A stretch of DNA of 64,000 nucleotides from Lyngbya sp. CCAP 1446/10 (GCF_026130175.1 NZ_JAIGNI010000015.1:1-64000); one strand, 5' to 3'; numbered from the stretch's first letter, positions 1 through 9,074 are shown. Notes: a model not told the origin generated them from the sequence alone. Made by a program: numbers and translations.

Positions 1-42
1 CAAATCATGGGCGACATAAGAAGAACCAAGTAGGTATAATAT

Positions 43-543
43 TTGACATCCATACCGAAACATGAACCTATTCATATTCACTCATTTATTTATTATACAT
101 CGCTGAGGTTATTAAATTTTCATTCCTTATCAAAAATACCAGAATGTGCTGATATCGAAAAATTTGTTGGGTTTGCGGCACCAGAAATCGAAGCTTGGAT
201 TATTGCTGATTGGAATAATTCAATAGCTAAAAATTCAGATTTTCGAGGCAGACACGAACGGATGCGTTGGTGGCTGAGTAAAGAAAAAAATGTTCCTTTT
301 GAGAGTCCCGAATCATTTAGTGAATATGATTTTAAAAGAGATTGCTGTCAAGACAAGCTATCAGAGACATTAATTGAGTCAACAACTGTTGAACATGAGA
401 GCAATTTCGATCGACCACGCTTTTCCAAAGGATTGCATACTCCTTTACTATTGAGAGAAATCGATCCGAACGAAGTTCAAAAAAAATGTCCGTTATTTCG
501 CGAACTCTATAACTATCTCAATAATTTTTGTCGTTCTTCTTAG
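43..543 (+). pseudogene. DUF4276-like protein, 5' end broken or outside the window
   Basis: The readable part is about 166 residues and contains APEIEAWIIADW followed much later by a KGLHTPLLLREID segment, a layout reminiscent of DUF4276/TOPRIM-like conserved proteins, whose function is unclear. No good start is visible: the frame opens at a TTG just after a stop. In the frame beginning at position 3 a hydrophobic strand (VGIIFDIHTE) runs into a stop at about 63, as if it were the missing upstream piece. I therefore read this as a gene with a frameshift near positions 45-62, or as a gene whose true start lies before the window. The family name is a weak call; that it codes is more likely. Confidence 0.4.
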
Positions 544-544
544 C

Positions 545-1324
545 TTATTCTCCCGGCAATAACTCCAACCGATATCGGTACAAAGCCACAGGATGCCCCC
601 CAGCAGCAAAATAATCCGGGTCTTGGGGCGACAAATAAATCGCTGTCACCTGATCCGCCTCAATTCTTTTACTCGCATAACCGCCATTTTCCCCGCCTCC
701 AAACACTCGATAAGCCGTTGTTGTTTCCACCTCGTTTAAATAAATATCAGTCTCTCCCCGAAACACCTGCTGAGAAATCTCTGTAGACATAAATTCATCG
801 GGATTGGGCGTTTCAGTGCCGCGACTGGTAACAATCGAAATTAGTTGGCGATCGCCTTTGAGTATGGTAATCTGGCGGTTGGGATTGTTCGGATCGACTT
901 TCACGGAAAGTACGCCGCCGTCGCCTAAATAGGCTTTGGCGATGTTCAAACCGTTAAAAGTGCGATCGCCCACAATCTTCTTCGCTAGCTTAGATTTATA
1001 ATTAGAAAAAATACCAGTATCTATTTCCGGTTGAAATCGCACTTGAAATAATACGGGCTGCTGTAAATACTGGCGATTTTTTTCAAATCCAGGCGTGACA
1101 ATATTTGGCGCTAAAGGAGCGGCTAAATCCACCAAAATGCTCGCAACATTCCAATTTCCTCCCATCCAGTCTGGATACACCAAATCTCCCTTAGCTACAG
1201 CGATGGGAGGCTTGCGATCCCAATTGGGAAAACTGGAAATGCGATCGGCCAAAACCCCCGCCCTGGCAGCCCCACCCCACAGCAGCACAGCCAAAACCAG
1301 ACAAAAACCCCAAATTACCTTCAT
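545..1324 (-). CDS. DUF6816-like conserved cyanobacterial protein, exported
   Basis: A 259-residue protein starting MKVIWGFCLVLAVLLWGG, a clear Sec signal peptide ending near ARA (residues about 20-22), so it is probably lumenal or periplasmic. The mature part has WDRKPPIAVAKGDLVYPDWM and a C-terminal YRYRLELLPG, features I associate with the cyanobacterial and plastid DUF6816 group. No catalytic motif is visible and the function is unknown. It ends two bases after the stop of the opposite-strand gene at 543, so the two converge tightly. The family assignment is from memory of the sequence pattern. Confidence 0.75.
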   Translation of the reverse strand: MKVIWGFCLVLAVLLWGGAARAGVLADRISSFPNWDRKPPIAVAKGDLVYPDWMGGNWNVASILVDLAAPLAPNIVTPGFEKNRQYLQQPVLFQVRFQPEIDTGIFSNYKSKLAKKIVGDRTFNGLNIAKAYLGDGGVLSVKVDPNNPNRQITILKGDRQLISIVTSRGTETPNPDEFMSTEISQQVFRGETDIYLNEVETTTAYRVFGGGENGGYASKRIEADQVTAIYLSPQDPDYFAAGGHPVALYRYRLELLPGE

Positions 1325-1495
1325 ACCAAATTACATTCAAACAGCTAATTTTTTCTTTCTCTTCTCTCTTCTATGCGTTCTCAGCGCCTCTGCGATTAAT
1401 TAATCCATAAGTACGCAACAAATTAGTTAAACCTCATATTTATAGCATTTTCATAAGCAGGCATCTTGCCTGTTTCACAAAAATAAATTTGCCGC

Positions 1496-1524
1496 TTGTG
1501 GGGTGGGCATCCTGCCCGCCCCAA
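1496..1524. repeat. REP-like palindrome, GGGGTGGGC family
   Basis: Inverted repeat TGGGGTGGGC / GCCCGCCCCA with a five-base loop. Similar palindromes occur at 14746-14770, 31261-31285 and 50623-50646, all between genes, so this is a dispersed family rather than a gene-specific terminator. Confidence 0.7.
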
Positions 1525-1549
1525 ATATGCAATTTCAAAGTCGAAAAGC

Positions 1550-1960
1550 CTATTTTTCAAGTGTCTCAACAGGTGCGGGTTCCCAAACCTCCCCGTATTT
1601 TTCCTTCAATTCTTGCCAATTTTCCACCTGTCCCGGTTCATATTCCCCCGGCTTTCCCCACTGCAAAAACGCGCTCAAAGCAGCCTCATTTTGCTCGTCG
1701 AGGAAACGAATTGCATAAGTTGTAAAATTGCCTCTTTTCGCCTCCCCAGTCTCGAACTTCACCTGTTTGATTTTGTCCATATTCAGGTGAAACTCAAATA
1801 TTTCGGCGTGCATATTTGCATATTTACCCTTCGGTAACTCCGCATAAAACAGCTTGTGAATCGAACCGCGTACTTCCAGGACAGCCGCGCTGCTAGTCAC
1901 AATTAAACGCAGTGTACCCAATTTTTCGCAAGCTTCTAAGAATTCTTTCAGATTAGGCAT
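1550..1960 (-). CDS. ChuX/HutX-like (HemS-fold) protein
   Basis: A 136-residue cytosolic protein beginning MPNLKEFLEACEKLGTLRL. The pattern LRLIVTSSAAVLEVRG, then FEFHLNMDKIKQVKFETG and AIRFLDEQNEAALSAFL, fits the cyanobacterial members of the ChuX/HutX heme-utilisation carrier fold. A role in heme handling is family-based inference; no iron-uptake genes are adjacent. The frame stays open upstream to 2104, but that stretch is translated heptamer repeat, so the ATG at 1960 is chosen. It lies downstream of phoH on the same strand, separated by a repeat array. Confidence 0.7.
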   Translation of the reverse strand: MPNLKEFLEACEKLGTLRLIVTSSAAVLEVRGSIHKLFYAELPKGKYANMHAEIFEFHLNMDKIKQVKFETGEAKRGNFTTYAIRFLDEQNEAALSAFLQWGKPGEYEPGQVENWQELKEKYGEVWEPAPVETLEK

Positions 1961-1961
1961 A

Positions 1962-2178
1962 ATTTGGTAATTGGGAATTGATAATTGGGAATTGATAATT
2001 GGTAATTGGGGATTGGTAATTGGTAATAACAACCCAAAACACCAAATAACTAATAATACCCCATGACAACTGACAACTGACAACTGACAACTGACAACTG
2101 ACAACTGACAACTGACAACTGCCCACTGACAACTGACAACTGCCCACTGTCAACTGTCAACTGTCAACTGTCAACTGA
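1962..2178. repeat. STRR arrays: AATTGG(G/T)-type then CTGACAA heptamers
   Basis: Two adjoining tandem arrays fill the space between the ChuX-like gene and phoH. Positions 1962-2034 carry degenerate AATTGGG/AATTGAT heptamers. Positions 2064-2178 carry about 16 copies of CTGACAA, drifting to CTGTCAA at the right end. The array abuts the phoH stop codon directly. Short tandemly repeated heptanucleotides (STRR) are known in filamentous cyanobacteria. Confidence 0.9.
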
Positions 2179-3132
2179 CTACTTTTCGTGCAGTTCGTAA
2201 GCAGCGACAATCCGCTGCACTAGGGGATGTCTCACCACATCCGCCTGATTGAATTCACAGAACGCAATGCCCTCAACGTTGCCCAGAATTTGTTGGGCAA
2301 CTGACAATCCCGATTGTTGGTGTGGTGGCAAATCTGTTTGAGTGATATCGCCTGTCACTACCATTTTCGATCGAAAGCCCAGACGAGTCAACACCATTTT
2401 CATTTGAGCAGGCGTTGTATTTTGAGCTTCGTCCAAAATTACAAAAGCATTGCTGAGAGTGCGCCCTCGCATATAAGCTAAAGGAGCTACTTCGATCAAG
2501 CCTCTTTCCATTAAATCGGCCATTTTTTCGGGGTCGATTATTTCTTGGAGGGCGTCGTAAAGCGGACGCAAATAGGGATCGACTTTTTGCTGCAAGTCTC
2601 CCGGCAGAAATCCTAATTTTTCCCCAGCTTCTACGGCTGGCCTGGTTAAAATCAGCCGTTCGTACTGCTTGCTTAACAGCGCTTGCACGGCTAAAATAGC
2701 TGCTAGAAATGTTTTGCCAGTACCCGCAGGGCCGATGCAAAATGTCAAGTCGTGCGTGCGTACTGCTTGGACGTACTGGCGCTGTTTGAAGGTTTTGGCT
2801 CGAATTTCTTCGCCGCGGCGGGTTTTGGCGAGTACGTCTCGCTGTAAGTCTTGCAAATCGCCTTGGCGGTTGGTATCCAATGCGTAGCGGGCCGTCTGGA
2901 TTTCTACTCCGGTGATGGTTTTGCCGGATTTCCAGTAGTCGGAGAGCGATCGCACTAATTTATGGCACAATTCTACTTGAGTTTTTGTGCCGGAAATCAG
3001 TAGTTCCTGGCCTCGCATTACCAGGTTAGCTCCGGTTTGCTTAGAAATAATTTTCAGGTTTTCTTCTTGATTGCCGGCTAGCGACATGGCGCTTTGAGTG
3101 CTCGGTAACTCGATTGTTAGTTTTTCAGTCAT
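2179..3132 (-). CDS. phoH: PhoH family ATPase with N-terminal KH-like region
   Basis: A 317-residue protein with Walker A GPAGTGKT at residues 134-141, Walker B VILDEAQN at 231-238 and the PhoH-typical TGDITQTDLP afterwards. The first 100 residues look like the KH-like region found before the ATPase core in PhoH/PhoL proteins. PhoH proteins are cytosolic ATPases linked to RNA metabolism; the substrate is not settled. The start is the ATG at 3132: a GGAGGGG box lies 11 bases upstream, and the longer frame to 3174 would need translation through that box. The gene follows rpsP and the KH gene on the same strand but is separated from them by a terminator. Confidence 0.9.
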   Translation of the reverse strand: MTEKLTIELPSTQSAMSLAGNQEENLKIISKQTGANLVMRGQELLISGTKTQVELCHKLVRSLSDYWKSGKTITGVEIQTARYALDTNRQGDLQDLQRDVLAKTRRGEEIRAKTFKQRQYVQAVRTHDLTFCIGPAGTGKTFLAAILAVQALLSKQYERLILTRPAVEAGEKLGFLPGDLQQKVDPYLRPLYDALQEIIDPEKMADLMERGLIEVAPLAYMRGRTLSNAFVILDEAQNTTPAQMKMVLTRLGFRSKMVVTGDITQTDLPPHQQSGLSVAQQILGNVEGIAFCEFNQADVVRHPLVQRIVAAYELHEK

Positions 3133-3204
3133 GCTAGCATGAGCCCCTCCAAATAAGCAATTGAATGTTAACAATTAACGGTTAAATTAGCCCTACTTTG
3201 CGAA

Positions 3205-3250
3205 CAAAAAAACGCCAGATACTAGATTTTACCTAGTATCTAAGCGTCTT
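3205..3250 (-). terminator. Rho-independent terminator of the rpsP-KH operon
   Basis: On the minus strand a 9-bp perfect stem AGATACTAG/CTAGTATCT with flanking ACGC/GCGT pairing is followed by a run of seven T. It lies between the KH gene stop and phoH. Confidence 0.8.
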
Positions 3251-3299
3251 TTCTGTTTAACTCGCCAATGAGTTTGGTGCTTGAGGCACAAATCAAATC

Positions 3300-3470
3300 T
3301 CCCTTCTTTGAAGTGAGGTAACTTTAGATTTGAGATTTGAGATTTCAGATTTTAGATTTACCTGATTCCGCTGAGATTTGAGATTTTAAATTTTACATTT
3401 GTGTCCGATCGCAAAATCGGCAATCTAAAATCAAACGATACAACAGGCAATCTAAAATCTAAAATTCTTG
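3300..3470. repeat. Degenerate GATTTGA/GATTTTA heptamer tracts
   Basis: Short runs of GATTTGA, GATTTTA and CAATCTAAAAT fill the spacer behind the KH gene. The same low-complexity heptamers recur at 5660-5690, 8562-8597 and 23268-23300. Confidence 0.7.
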
Positions 3471-3483
3471 CTGGGTTCTTCAG

Positions 3484-3999
3484 TTAATAACCGGGAGTAT
3501 TTCTGCTCGTTCTAAACGTAGGTGTGTTAGTACGGCGAGGTTGTTCTCTCGGAGTTCTGCTAGGTAAGGGAGTCGGCGATGGAGGCGCTGTCCGGGGGCG
3601 GAAATCGCCTCGCGGCTCGCGCGTGCCACGATCTGGTCGATCGCGATCCGGGCGATCGCCCCTAGGCGGCAAGGAGTTGCGATCGCCCGCTTCGACATCA
3701 TATATGTCTAAGTAGAGAGACTGACCAGCAGTTTGCGCCACCGCTTCGAGGGTAGTTCTAATCGCCTGAATATTGCGTCCGCCCCTACCATAAACCCGCC
3801 CTTTGTCAGGATCTTCAAAAGCGAGACGAACCCATACCCGCGATTGACGCGGGTGCAGTTCGCAATCAACCCGCAAAGACGAGGGGGTCTCTAAAAAAGG
3901 CCCAATTAAAAACTGTACGAGTCCAGCGTAGTTGGGACTAGCTGACTGCTGCTGTGCTGGATTCAACGTTGGCTCCGGCTCCGACTTGTTCAAATACAT
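3484..3999 (-). CDS. KH-domain RNA-binding protein with basic RGD/RPD tail
   Basis: A 171-residue protein. Residues about 22-100 form a KH domain of the KhpA/YlqC type, with the GxxG-like loop in [18 protein letters not shown]. The last 60 residues are low-complexity and basic (repeated [18 protein letters not shown]), which suggests unspecific RNA contacts. KhpA-type proteins bind RNA and often sit beside rpsP and ffh/rimM genes, as here. The first ATG is inside rpsP, so the two genes overlap by 62 bases in different frames; no later ATG would keep the KH domain whole. Confidence 0.85.
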   Translation of the reverse strand: MYLNKSEPEPTLNPAQQQSASPNYAGLVQFLIGPFLETPSSLRVDCELHPRQSRVWVRLAFEDPDKGRVYGRGGRNIQAIRTTLEAVAQTAGQSLYLDIYDVEAGDRNSLPPRGDRPDRDRPDRGTREPRGDFRPRTAPPSPTPLPSRTPREQPRRTNTPTFRTSRNTPGY

Positions 4000-4222
4000 T
4001 CGCTTTTCTCAGGATGTCACGCACGGTGTCAGTTGGCTGAGCGCCTTGTTGTAGACGCTTGACAATCGCTGGAACATCCAGCCTGGTTTCGTTATTTCTA
4101 GGGTTGTAGAAGCCGAGTTCTTCTAGGGGACGGCCGTCGCGGCGGGTAGAGCTGTTCATCGCTACAATCCGGTAGCTTGCCTCGCGTTTCTTTCCGTATC
4201 TCTTCAATCGCAGTTTGATCAT
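3938..4222 (-). CDS. rpsP: 30S ribosomal protein S16
   Basis: 94 residues starting [20 protein letters not shown], the standard S16 N-terminus, followed by [16 protein letters not shown]16 is a small-subunit protein needed for 30S assembly. Its tail after residue about 80 ([15 protein letters not shown]) is not conserved in the family and overlaps the start of the downstream KH gene. It is first in a two-gene transcription unit that ends at the terminator near 3205-3250. Confidence 0.97.
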   Translation of the reverse strand: MIKLRLKRYGKKREASYRIVAMNSSTRRDGRPLEELGFYNPRNNETRLDVPAIVKRLQQGAQPTDTVRDILRKANVFEQVGAGANVESSTAAVS

Positions 4223-4303
4223 CTTCTTGCAGAATAGTCCTGTTTCAATTCTAAACTATTATGTCGGTCGTCTTTCGGCGAACCCCAACTCAACCCCTAT
4301 TTC

Positions 4304-5638
4304 TTAACCTCCCAGCAAAATATCGCTGCGATTTGCTGCCCCCAAAGCTGGTCTAGCACCGTCAATGTGCGGTGTAATTGCTAGCGGCAGGGCCGATGCA
4401 GTTCCCCACTGCTGCACCAATTTTTGCAAAAATATATCTTGCTGCGCTCTCAAAGAGTCCCAATCGGTGCCGCGATTGATAATTGCAAACCAAACTAAAC
4501 CCCGATCGCGCGTGGGTATCGCTCCAGCCAAAGCAATCACCGTGTCCAAAGTACCAGTTTTCACCACAGCCGATCGCGGAATGTGCCGATGTTCCACAGT
4601 TCCCTTATCGCGCCCAGACACCGGAAACAAGTCAGCAATTGTCAACCCAGTAGTCTGAAGGTTGCGGGCGATCGCCTGCATCATCCCGCAAGCCGCCCTC
4701 GGAGACATCTGATTTTCGACTCCCAAGCCCGAACCGTTAATTAATTGAAGTTCCGCCTCCGGCACCCCCGCCGCCCAAGTAGCTTGCTGCTGGACTATTT
4801 TTGCCCCGCCCAAATTGTCCGCCAGCATTTGGGCAATTTCATTGTCGCTGTGGACGTTCATCTGCTTGAGAATTTCGGGTAAAGGGAGCGATCGACGCTT
4901 CAGCAGTAAATGCCCCGAACTAGCAAATTTCTCAGCAATCACGCTGCCGGCGATCGTTACTTGCGACTTTTTAGTTCCCGGAGCCATCTTAGAATACATT
5001 GACAGCACGTCCTGCGACCAACTACGGCTATCAAGTGCCTGTCGCAGACCCTCCCCCGCAGCCACAGGATCGGACTGGTAATTCATGCGGAAATTGCCTG
5101 TCACGACCAAATTGCCAGCCACGCGATCGATACCCATTTGATTGAGAGCATTGCCAACGGCGATCGCCTCCTCCCAAACAAACAGCGGATCGCCCCCGCC
5201 ACTGACCACCAAATCTCCCTGCAATACCCCATTCCTAATCGGCCCCGTTCCCCAAAACCGCGTTTCAAACTGATAATCCACGCCCCAAGTTTCCAGGGAA
5301 GCCAGAGAAGTCGCAATTTTCGTCAGCGAAGCCCCAGGCATCAGCACCGTTCCCTGCTGACTTACCAGTGGCTGCATTCCCGCTTGCACCCAAACTCCCT
5401 GATTGCCGTCAATCAGATGCTTCGCCTTCAAATCTTTTAAATATTCCTCCACCGCCGCGGATGCCGGCAAGTCTGAATTTGCCGCATCTATTCCCCCAAA
5501 AGCCAGCTCTTCGGCTATCACTAACCCGGGTATCCCTCCCCGCCAAGCCAGTACCGACACAGCGTTGGGCGCGGCACTGCGTACCCCAGCCATGTCCAGC
5601 CATAGAGACATGATTCCTGAGCTAAATAAATCCAGCAT
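4304..5638 (-). CDS. D-alanyl-D-alanine carboxypeptidase, PBP4 type (peptidase S13)
   Basis: A 444-residue protein with the penicillin-binding triad: SLTK (S104, K107), SDN in HSDNEIAQML, and KTG in VVKTGTLDTV. This is the S13 (DacB/PBP4) family, which removes terminal D-Ala from peptidoglycan or cleaves cross-links in the periplasm. QGDLVVSGGGDPLF is typical of the S13 insert region. The N-terminus (MLDLFSSGIMSLWLDMAG) is hydrophobic but not a classical signal peptide. It stands alone, opposite in strand to plsX. Confidence 0.9.
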   Translation of the reverse strand: MLDLFSSGIMSLWLDMAGVRSAAPNAVSVLAWRGGIPGLVIAEELAFGGIDAANSDLPASAAVEEYLKDLKAKHLIDGNQGVWVQAGMQPLVSQQGTVLMPGASLTKIATSLASLETWGVDYQFETRFWGTGPIRNGVLQGDLVVSGGGDPLFVWEEAIAVGNALNQMGIDRVAGNLVVTGNFRMNYQSDPVAAGEGLRQALDSRSWSQDVLSMYSKMAPGTKKSQVTIAGSVIAEKFASSGHLLLKRRSLPLPEILKQMNVHSDNEIAQMLADNLGGAKIVQQQATWAAGVPEAELQLINGSGLGVENQMSPRAACGMMQAIARNLQTTGLTIADLFPVSGRDKGTVEHRHIPRSAVVKTGTLDTVIALAGAIPTRDRGLVWFAIINRGTDWDSLRAQQDIFLQKLVQQWGTASALPLAITPHIDGARPALGAANRSDILLGG

Positions 5639-5710
5639 TTTTTACTCCTAAAGTCAGTCGATTTTAGATTTTAGATTTTAGATTTACTCCGCTGATGAAT
5701 CTGGGAGATT

Positions 5711-6003
5711 GAACTTTGGTCTAAAATTTGGGGGCCGAGTCACGACGAGTGTCGGAAACTTGTACCCGTTTTTGGGCGGGCCCACTGTAAACTATTCCAT
5801 TGAGTTTTTCAATTGGCAGTCAAAAATAGTAAAGTAGGGACAAACTCTATCAGATTAGTCGTCAATGACAATTGTCCGATCGGGCGCGAGCAGATTTGAG
5901 TTATTTATTCGCACTTCTGGATTCAGACTCCAGACAAGCAAGAAACGGGTACAAGGCCCAGACGCTCTTGAGTGGATGCTCCCAAAATTTTAGACCAAAG
6001 TTC
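5711..6003. repeat. 293-bp element bounded by long inverted repeats, upstream of plsX
   Basis: The left arm at 5711 begins GAACTTTGGTCTAAAATTT and the right arm, ending at 6003, is its reverse complement with one extra T. A second inner pair, CTTGTACCCGTTT at about 5759-5771 and AAACGGGTACAAG at 5943-5955, nests inside. The loop has no convincing gene. It could be a MITE-like element or a long structured leader; see findings. The rest of the 5639-6115 spacer holds only GATTTTA and CTCAAAT heptamer tracts. Confidence 0.7.
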
Positions 6004-6115
6004 CTGCTCTCAGATTCAATGCTGCAAGTCAATCTCAAATCTCAACTCTCAAATCTCAACTCTCAAATCGACTGAGTTCCTGGTAGAATTTTTAGTGTTT
6101 CTCAAACATTGGTCA

Positions 6116-7165
6116 ATGGGATCGACACGCGCAAGAATTGCAATAGACGCTATGGGTGGGGATCATGCCCCCGCCGAGGTTGTAGCTGGAGCGCTTAAGG
6201 CACAAGCAGAATTAGGCGTAGAGATTTTGCTGGTGGGCGACCCGCAGCAAATAGAAGACTCGCTACGTCTTCAAGACGCGATCGGCCGCGTCTGCAAAGG
6301 TCAGCTAGAAATCGTTCCTTCAGAAGGAACGGTGGAAATGCACGAAGAACCTCTAAGTGCCCTCAAACGTAAGCCCAACGCTTCGATTAACGTAGCGATG
6401 AACTTAGTCAAGCAGCAGCAAGCTGATGGTGTGGTGTCCGCCGGTCACTCCGGCGCGGCAATGGCTGCTGCCCTGCTCAGGTTGGGACGCTTACCTGGAA
6501 TCGATCGCCCTGCGATCGGTGCAGTTTTGCCGACAATGGTACCTGGCACATCTGTACTGATTCTCGATGTTGGCGCTAATGTGGACTGCCGCCCCAAATA
6601 TTTGGAGCAGTTCGCTCTGATGGGAACTATTTACAGCCAGTGCGTCCTGGGCGTAGCCGAACCTAAAATCGGTCTGCTCAACATTGGCGAAGAACCTTCT
6701 AAGGGCAACGACGCGGCGGTTCGCACCCACCAGTTATTGGTGGACAATCCGAACATTCCTTTTGTGGGGAATGCTGAAGGCCGCGACGTGCTGTCGGGGA
6801 ACTTCAACGTAATTGTCTGCGACGGGTTTGTCGGCAACGTGTTGTTGAAGTTTGCCGAAGCGGTGGGCGAAGTCGTGGTGCAAGTGCTTAAGGAAGAATT
6901 GGCCGCCGGACTCAAAAATCAAATTAGCGCTCCCCTCTTGCAAGAAAGCCTCAAGGGGTTTAAGCAGCGGGTAGACCACGTTGAACACGGCGGCGGTTTG
7001 CTGTTGGGCGTTGCTGGAGTTTGCATTATCAGCCACGGTTCGTCTCAAGCTGCCTCGATTTTTAATGCCATTCGTTTGGCGAAGGGGGCTATTGACAACC
7101 AAGTGCTGGAGCGAATTCGATCGTGCAATCGCGAAAGTGCTTTGGAACAAGAAGCTGTGAAGTAG
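6116..7165 (+). CDS. plsX: Phosphate acyltransferase PlsX
   Basis: A 349-residue cytosolic enzyme that makes acyl-phosphate from acyl-ACP, the first step of phosphatidic acid synthesis in most bacteria. The family N-terminus RIAIDAMGGDHAP is present, as are SAGHSGAAMAAALLRLGR and GFVGNVLLKFAE. The ATG at 6116 is chosen since it directly precedes the conserved start; the frame is open for 48 codons upstream, but that part is repeat sequence. It heads a plsX-fabH-fabD-plsC order known in cyanobacteria, though here the genes are spread out by repeats. Confidence 0.97.
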   Translation: MGSTRARIAIDAMGGDHAPAEVVAGALKAQAELGVEILLVGDPQQIEDSLRLQDAIGRVCKGQLEIVPSEGTVEMHEEPLSALKRKPNASINVAMNLVKQQQADGVVSAGHSGAAMAAALLRLGRLPGIDRPAIGAVLPTMVPGTSVLILDVGANVDCRPKYLEQFALMGTIYSQCVLGVAEPKIGLLNIGEEPSKGNDAAVRTHQLLVDNPNIPFVGNAEGRDVLSGNFNVIVCDGFVGNVLLKFAEAVGEVVVQVLKEELAAGLKNQISAPLLQESLKGFKQRVDHVEHGGGLLLGVAGVCIISHGSSQAASIFNAIRLAKGAIDNQVLERIRSCNRESALEQEAVK

Positions 7166-7172
7166 AGGCATT

Positions 7173-7300
7173 CAGTTGACAGTTGACAGTTGACAGTTGA
7201 CAGTTGACAGTTGACAGTTGACAGTTGACAGTTGACAGTTGACAGTTGACAGTTGACAGTTGACAGTTGACAGTTGACAGTTGACAGTTGACAGTTGACA
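7173..7300. repeat. STRR array, about 18 perfect CAGTTGA heptamers
   Basis: An uninterrupted tandem array of CAGTTGA beginning seven bases after the plsX stop. The copies are essentially identical, implying recent expansion. The array is joined to the conserved block at 7301-7400. Confidence 0.97.
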
Positions 7301-7400
7301 GCTACCTCTCCCGGTCAGGAAGAGGATTAGAGTAATGAATAGTCTTCTTTTACTTTCTCCCTACAAGGGTTCCGGCTTTCAACCAATTCTTTCTGGTAAG
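7301..7400. repeat. Dispersed 100-bp block, copy 1
   Basis: It begins GCTACCTCTCCCGGTCAGG and ends CAATTCTTTCTGGTAAG. A second copy at 10166-10263 keeps the same borders at roughly 85% identity by eye, and both follow a CAGTTGA array with the same junction. No coding potential is evident. The remaining spacer to fabH is A/T-rich without other features. Confidence 0.85.
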
Positions 7401-7553
7401 TAGAAATTAAAAATTGAAAATGTCCAATTAAAAATGTCAGCTTAAATACTCTGTTTTACTTAAAAAAAAAGTAATTTCAGCAGTTTAAAAAGAATTTTAA
7501 TTTGTAGTTTTTAATTTTTAATTTCTCGACAGAACGCTCATAAATGGAGAGGA

Positions 7554-8555
7554 ATGTTGCAGCAATCAGGGTTCGGCATCGCCGTCACGGGTAGCGGTTC
7601 TTGTACACCGCAGGTTTCGCTTGATAATAACGGTTTGAGTCAGATAGTAGAAACGTCTGATGAGTGGATTGGGGCGCGAACGGGTATTCGATCGCGCAGG
7701 CTGGCGGACGATCGCACTTCTTTGTGCGATTTAGCGTCCGAGGCATCCCGAAGGGCGATCGAAATGGCAGAAATTTCGCCAACAGATATCGATTTGATTA
7801 TTTTGGCTACATCGAGCACTGATGACTTGTTTGGCACTGCCGGCAAAATTCAATATCAGTTAGGCGCGACAAAAGCTGTGGCTTTTGATTTGACAGCAGC
7901 TTGTTCGGGCTTTGTGTTTGGTTTAGTTACAGCCTCCCAGTTCATTCGGACAGGAGTTTATCAAAATGTTTTGCTGATCGGAGCAGATATTTTATCTCGC
8001 TGGGTGAATTGGTCGGATCGCGGTACTTGCATTTTATTTGGAGACGGTGCAGGTGCGGTGGTATTGCAGGCTTCAGAAGTCGATCGCTTTTTGGGATTTG
8101 AAATTCGCAGTGACGGTACGCAAAATTTGTCTCTAAATTTGGCTTACAAAGCCGAGTCAAAAGAATTAATTGAGGGCGTGAATATCGGACAAGGTGGATT
8201 TCAACCGATCACAATGAATGGTCAAGAAATCTATCGCTTTGCCGTGAGAAAAGTGCCGGAAGTCATAGAAAAAGCGATGTTTCGGGCAAATATTAGCGTC
8301 GCAGAAATTGACTGGCTGCTGTTGCATCAAGCCAATCAACGGATTCTCGACGCAGTTGCCCAAAGGCTCAAAATTCCCCCGGAAAAAGTAATCAGCAATT
8401 TGGCAAATTATGGCAATACCTCAGCAGCTTCAATTCCGCTTGCCTTAGACGAATCCGTGCGTCTGGGTAAAGTTAAATCTGGTGATACTATTGCTGCGGC
8501 TGGTTTCGGTGCAGGTTTGAGTTGGGGGGCGGCGATTTTTCAATGGGGAAGGTAG
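7554..8555 (+). CDS. fabH: Beta-ketoacyl-ACP synthase III
   Basis: A 333-residue KAS III, the enzyme that starts fatty-acid synthesis by condensing acetyl-CoA with malonyl-ACP. The catalytic triad is visible: C117 in AACSGFVFG, H258 in LLHQANQRI and N288 in NYGNTSAAS. The ATG at 7554 has a GGAGAGG box five bases upstream. Its place between plsX and fabD matches the usual cyanobacterial lipid cluster. Confidence 0.98.
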   Translation: MLQQSGFGIAVTGSGSCTPQVSLDNNGLSQIVETSDEWIGARTGIRSRRLADDRTSLCDLASEASRRAIEMAEISPTDIDLIILATSSTDDLFGTAGKIQYQLGATKAVAFDLTAACSGFVFGLVTASQFIRTGVYQNVLLIGADILSRWVNWSDRGTCILFGDGAGAVVLQASEVDRFLGFEIRSDGTQNLSLNLAYKAESKELIEGVNIGQGGFQPITMNGQEIYRFAVRKVPEVIEKAMFRANISVAEIDWLLLHQANQRILDAVAQRLKIPPEKVISNLANYGNTSAASIPLALDESVRLGKVKSGDTIAAAGFGAGLSWGAAIFQWGR

Positions 8556-9074
8556 TACGATTTTAGATTTTAGATTTGAGATTTTAGATTGGGGAATTAC
8601 TGATGAATTATGGGTTGGGATCGCGGGCCGGCGGTTTCATTTTTTTGGGGAACTGGTATAATATTTGGCATATTTCAAATTGCCAAGCGTGATTGTCGGG
8701 AGTGTAACCCTTGAAAAATAAAAATCCTTTAACACGCACGCCATCATACATAGGGTAAGGTGCGCACGGAGGGGTGCACCTGGAGGACAGCAGTTCTGGA
8801 CAGGCTCATCCTGAGATGAAAAATTCTCTATTGTTCGATCGACTTTCCCCGGCCCGAAGGTTGAAAATCGGGCTACGGCTATTCAACTGATTAAATTAGC
8901 CTAAAAAAATATAAACGTCGTAAAAAACGCATTTATATGTTAGGATTATGAGTCGCGAGTAGATAGTTCGTTAACAAAAAGATAGCGGATACCAGCCACC
9001 GAACTTAAAAGCGGGAAACAAAGAATTTTTGCAATCACAAATTAGCAACCACCAAATAGCAGATTACCGGAAAA
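8556..9074 (+). other. 519-bp spacer between fabH and fabD; unassigned, possible transcript
   Basis: Heptamer tract GATTTTA at 8562-8597, then a TATAAT-like box at about 8657-8662 with a TTTCAT hexamer 16 bases before it. The following 200 bases are more GC-rich and can form small hairpins (GGTGC...GCACC near 8760-8780, CAGG-CTCAT-CCTG near 8800-8815). No reading frame is convincing and I recognise no RNA family. It may be a non-coding RNA or simply the fabD leader. Confidence 0.25.

Noticed and set aside
1953-2153. Reading frame rich in SCQLSVVS repeats
   Set aside because: It is a translation of the CTGACAA heptamer array and has no gene-like composition outside it.
2064-2178. Possible CRISPR array
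   Set aside because: The seven-base repeats are contiguous with no spacers, and no cas genes are in the window; this is STRR.
8700-8900. SRP RNA, 6S RNA or RNase P RNA
   Set aside because: None of the conserved core sequences I know for these RNAs is present.
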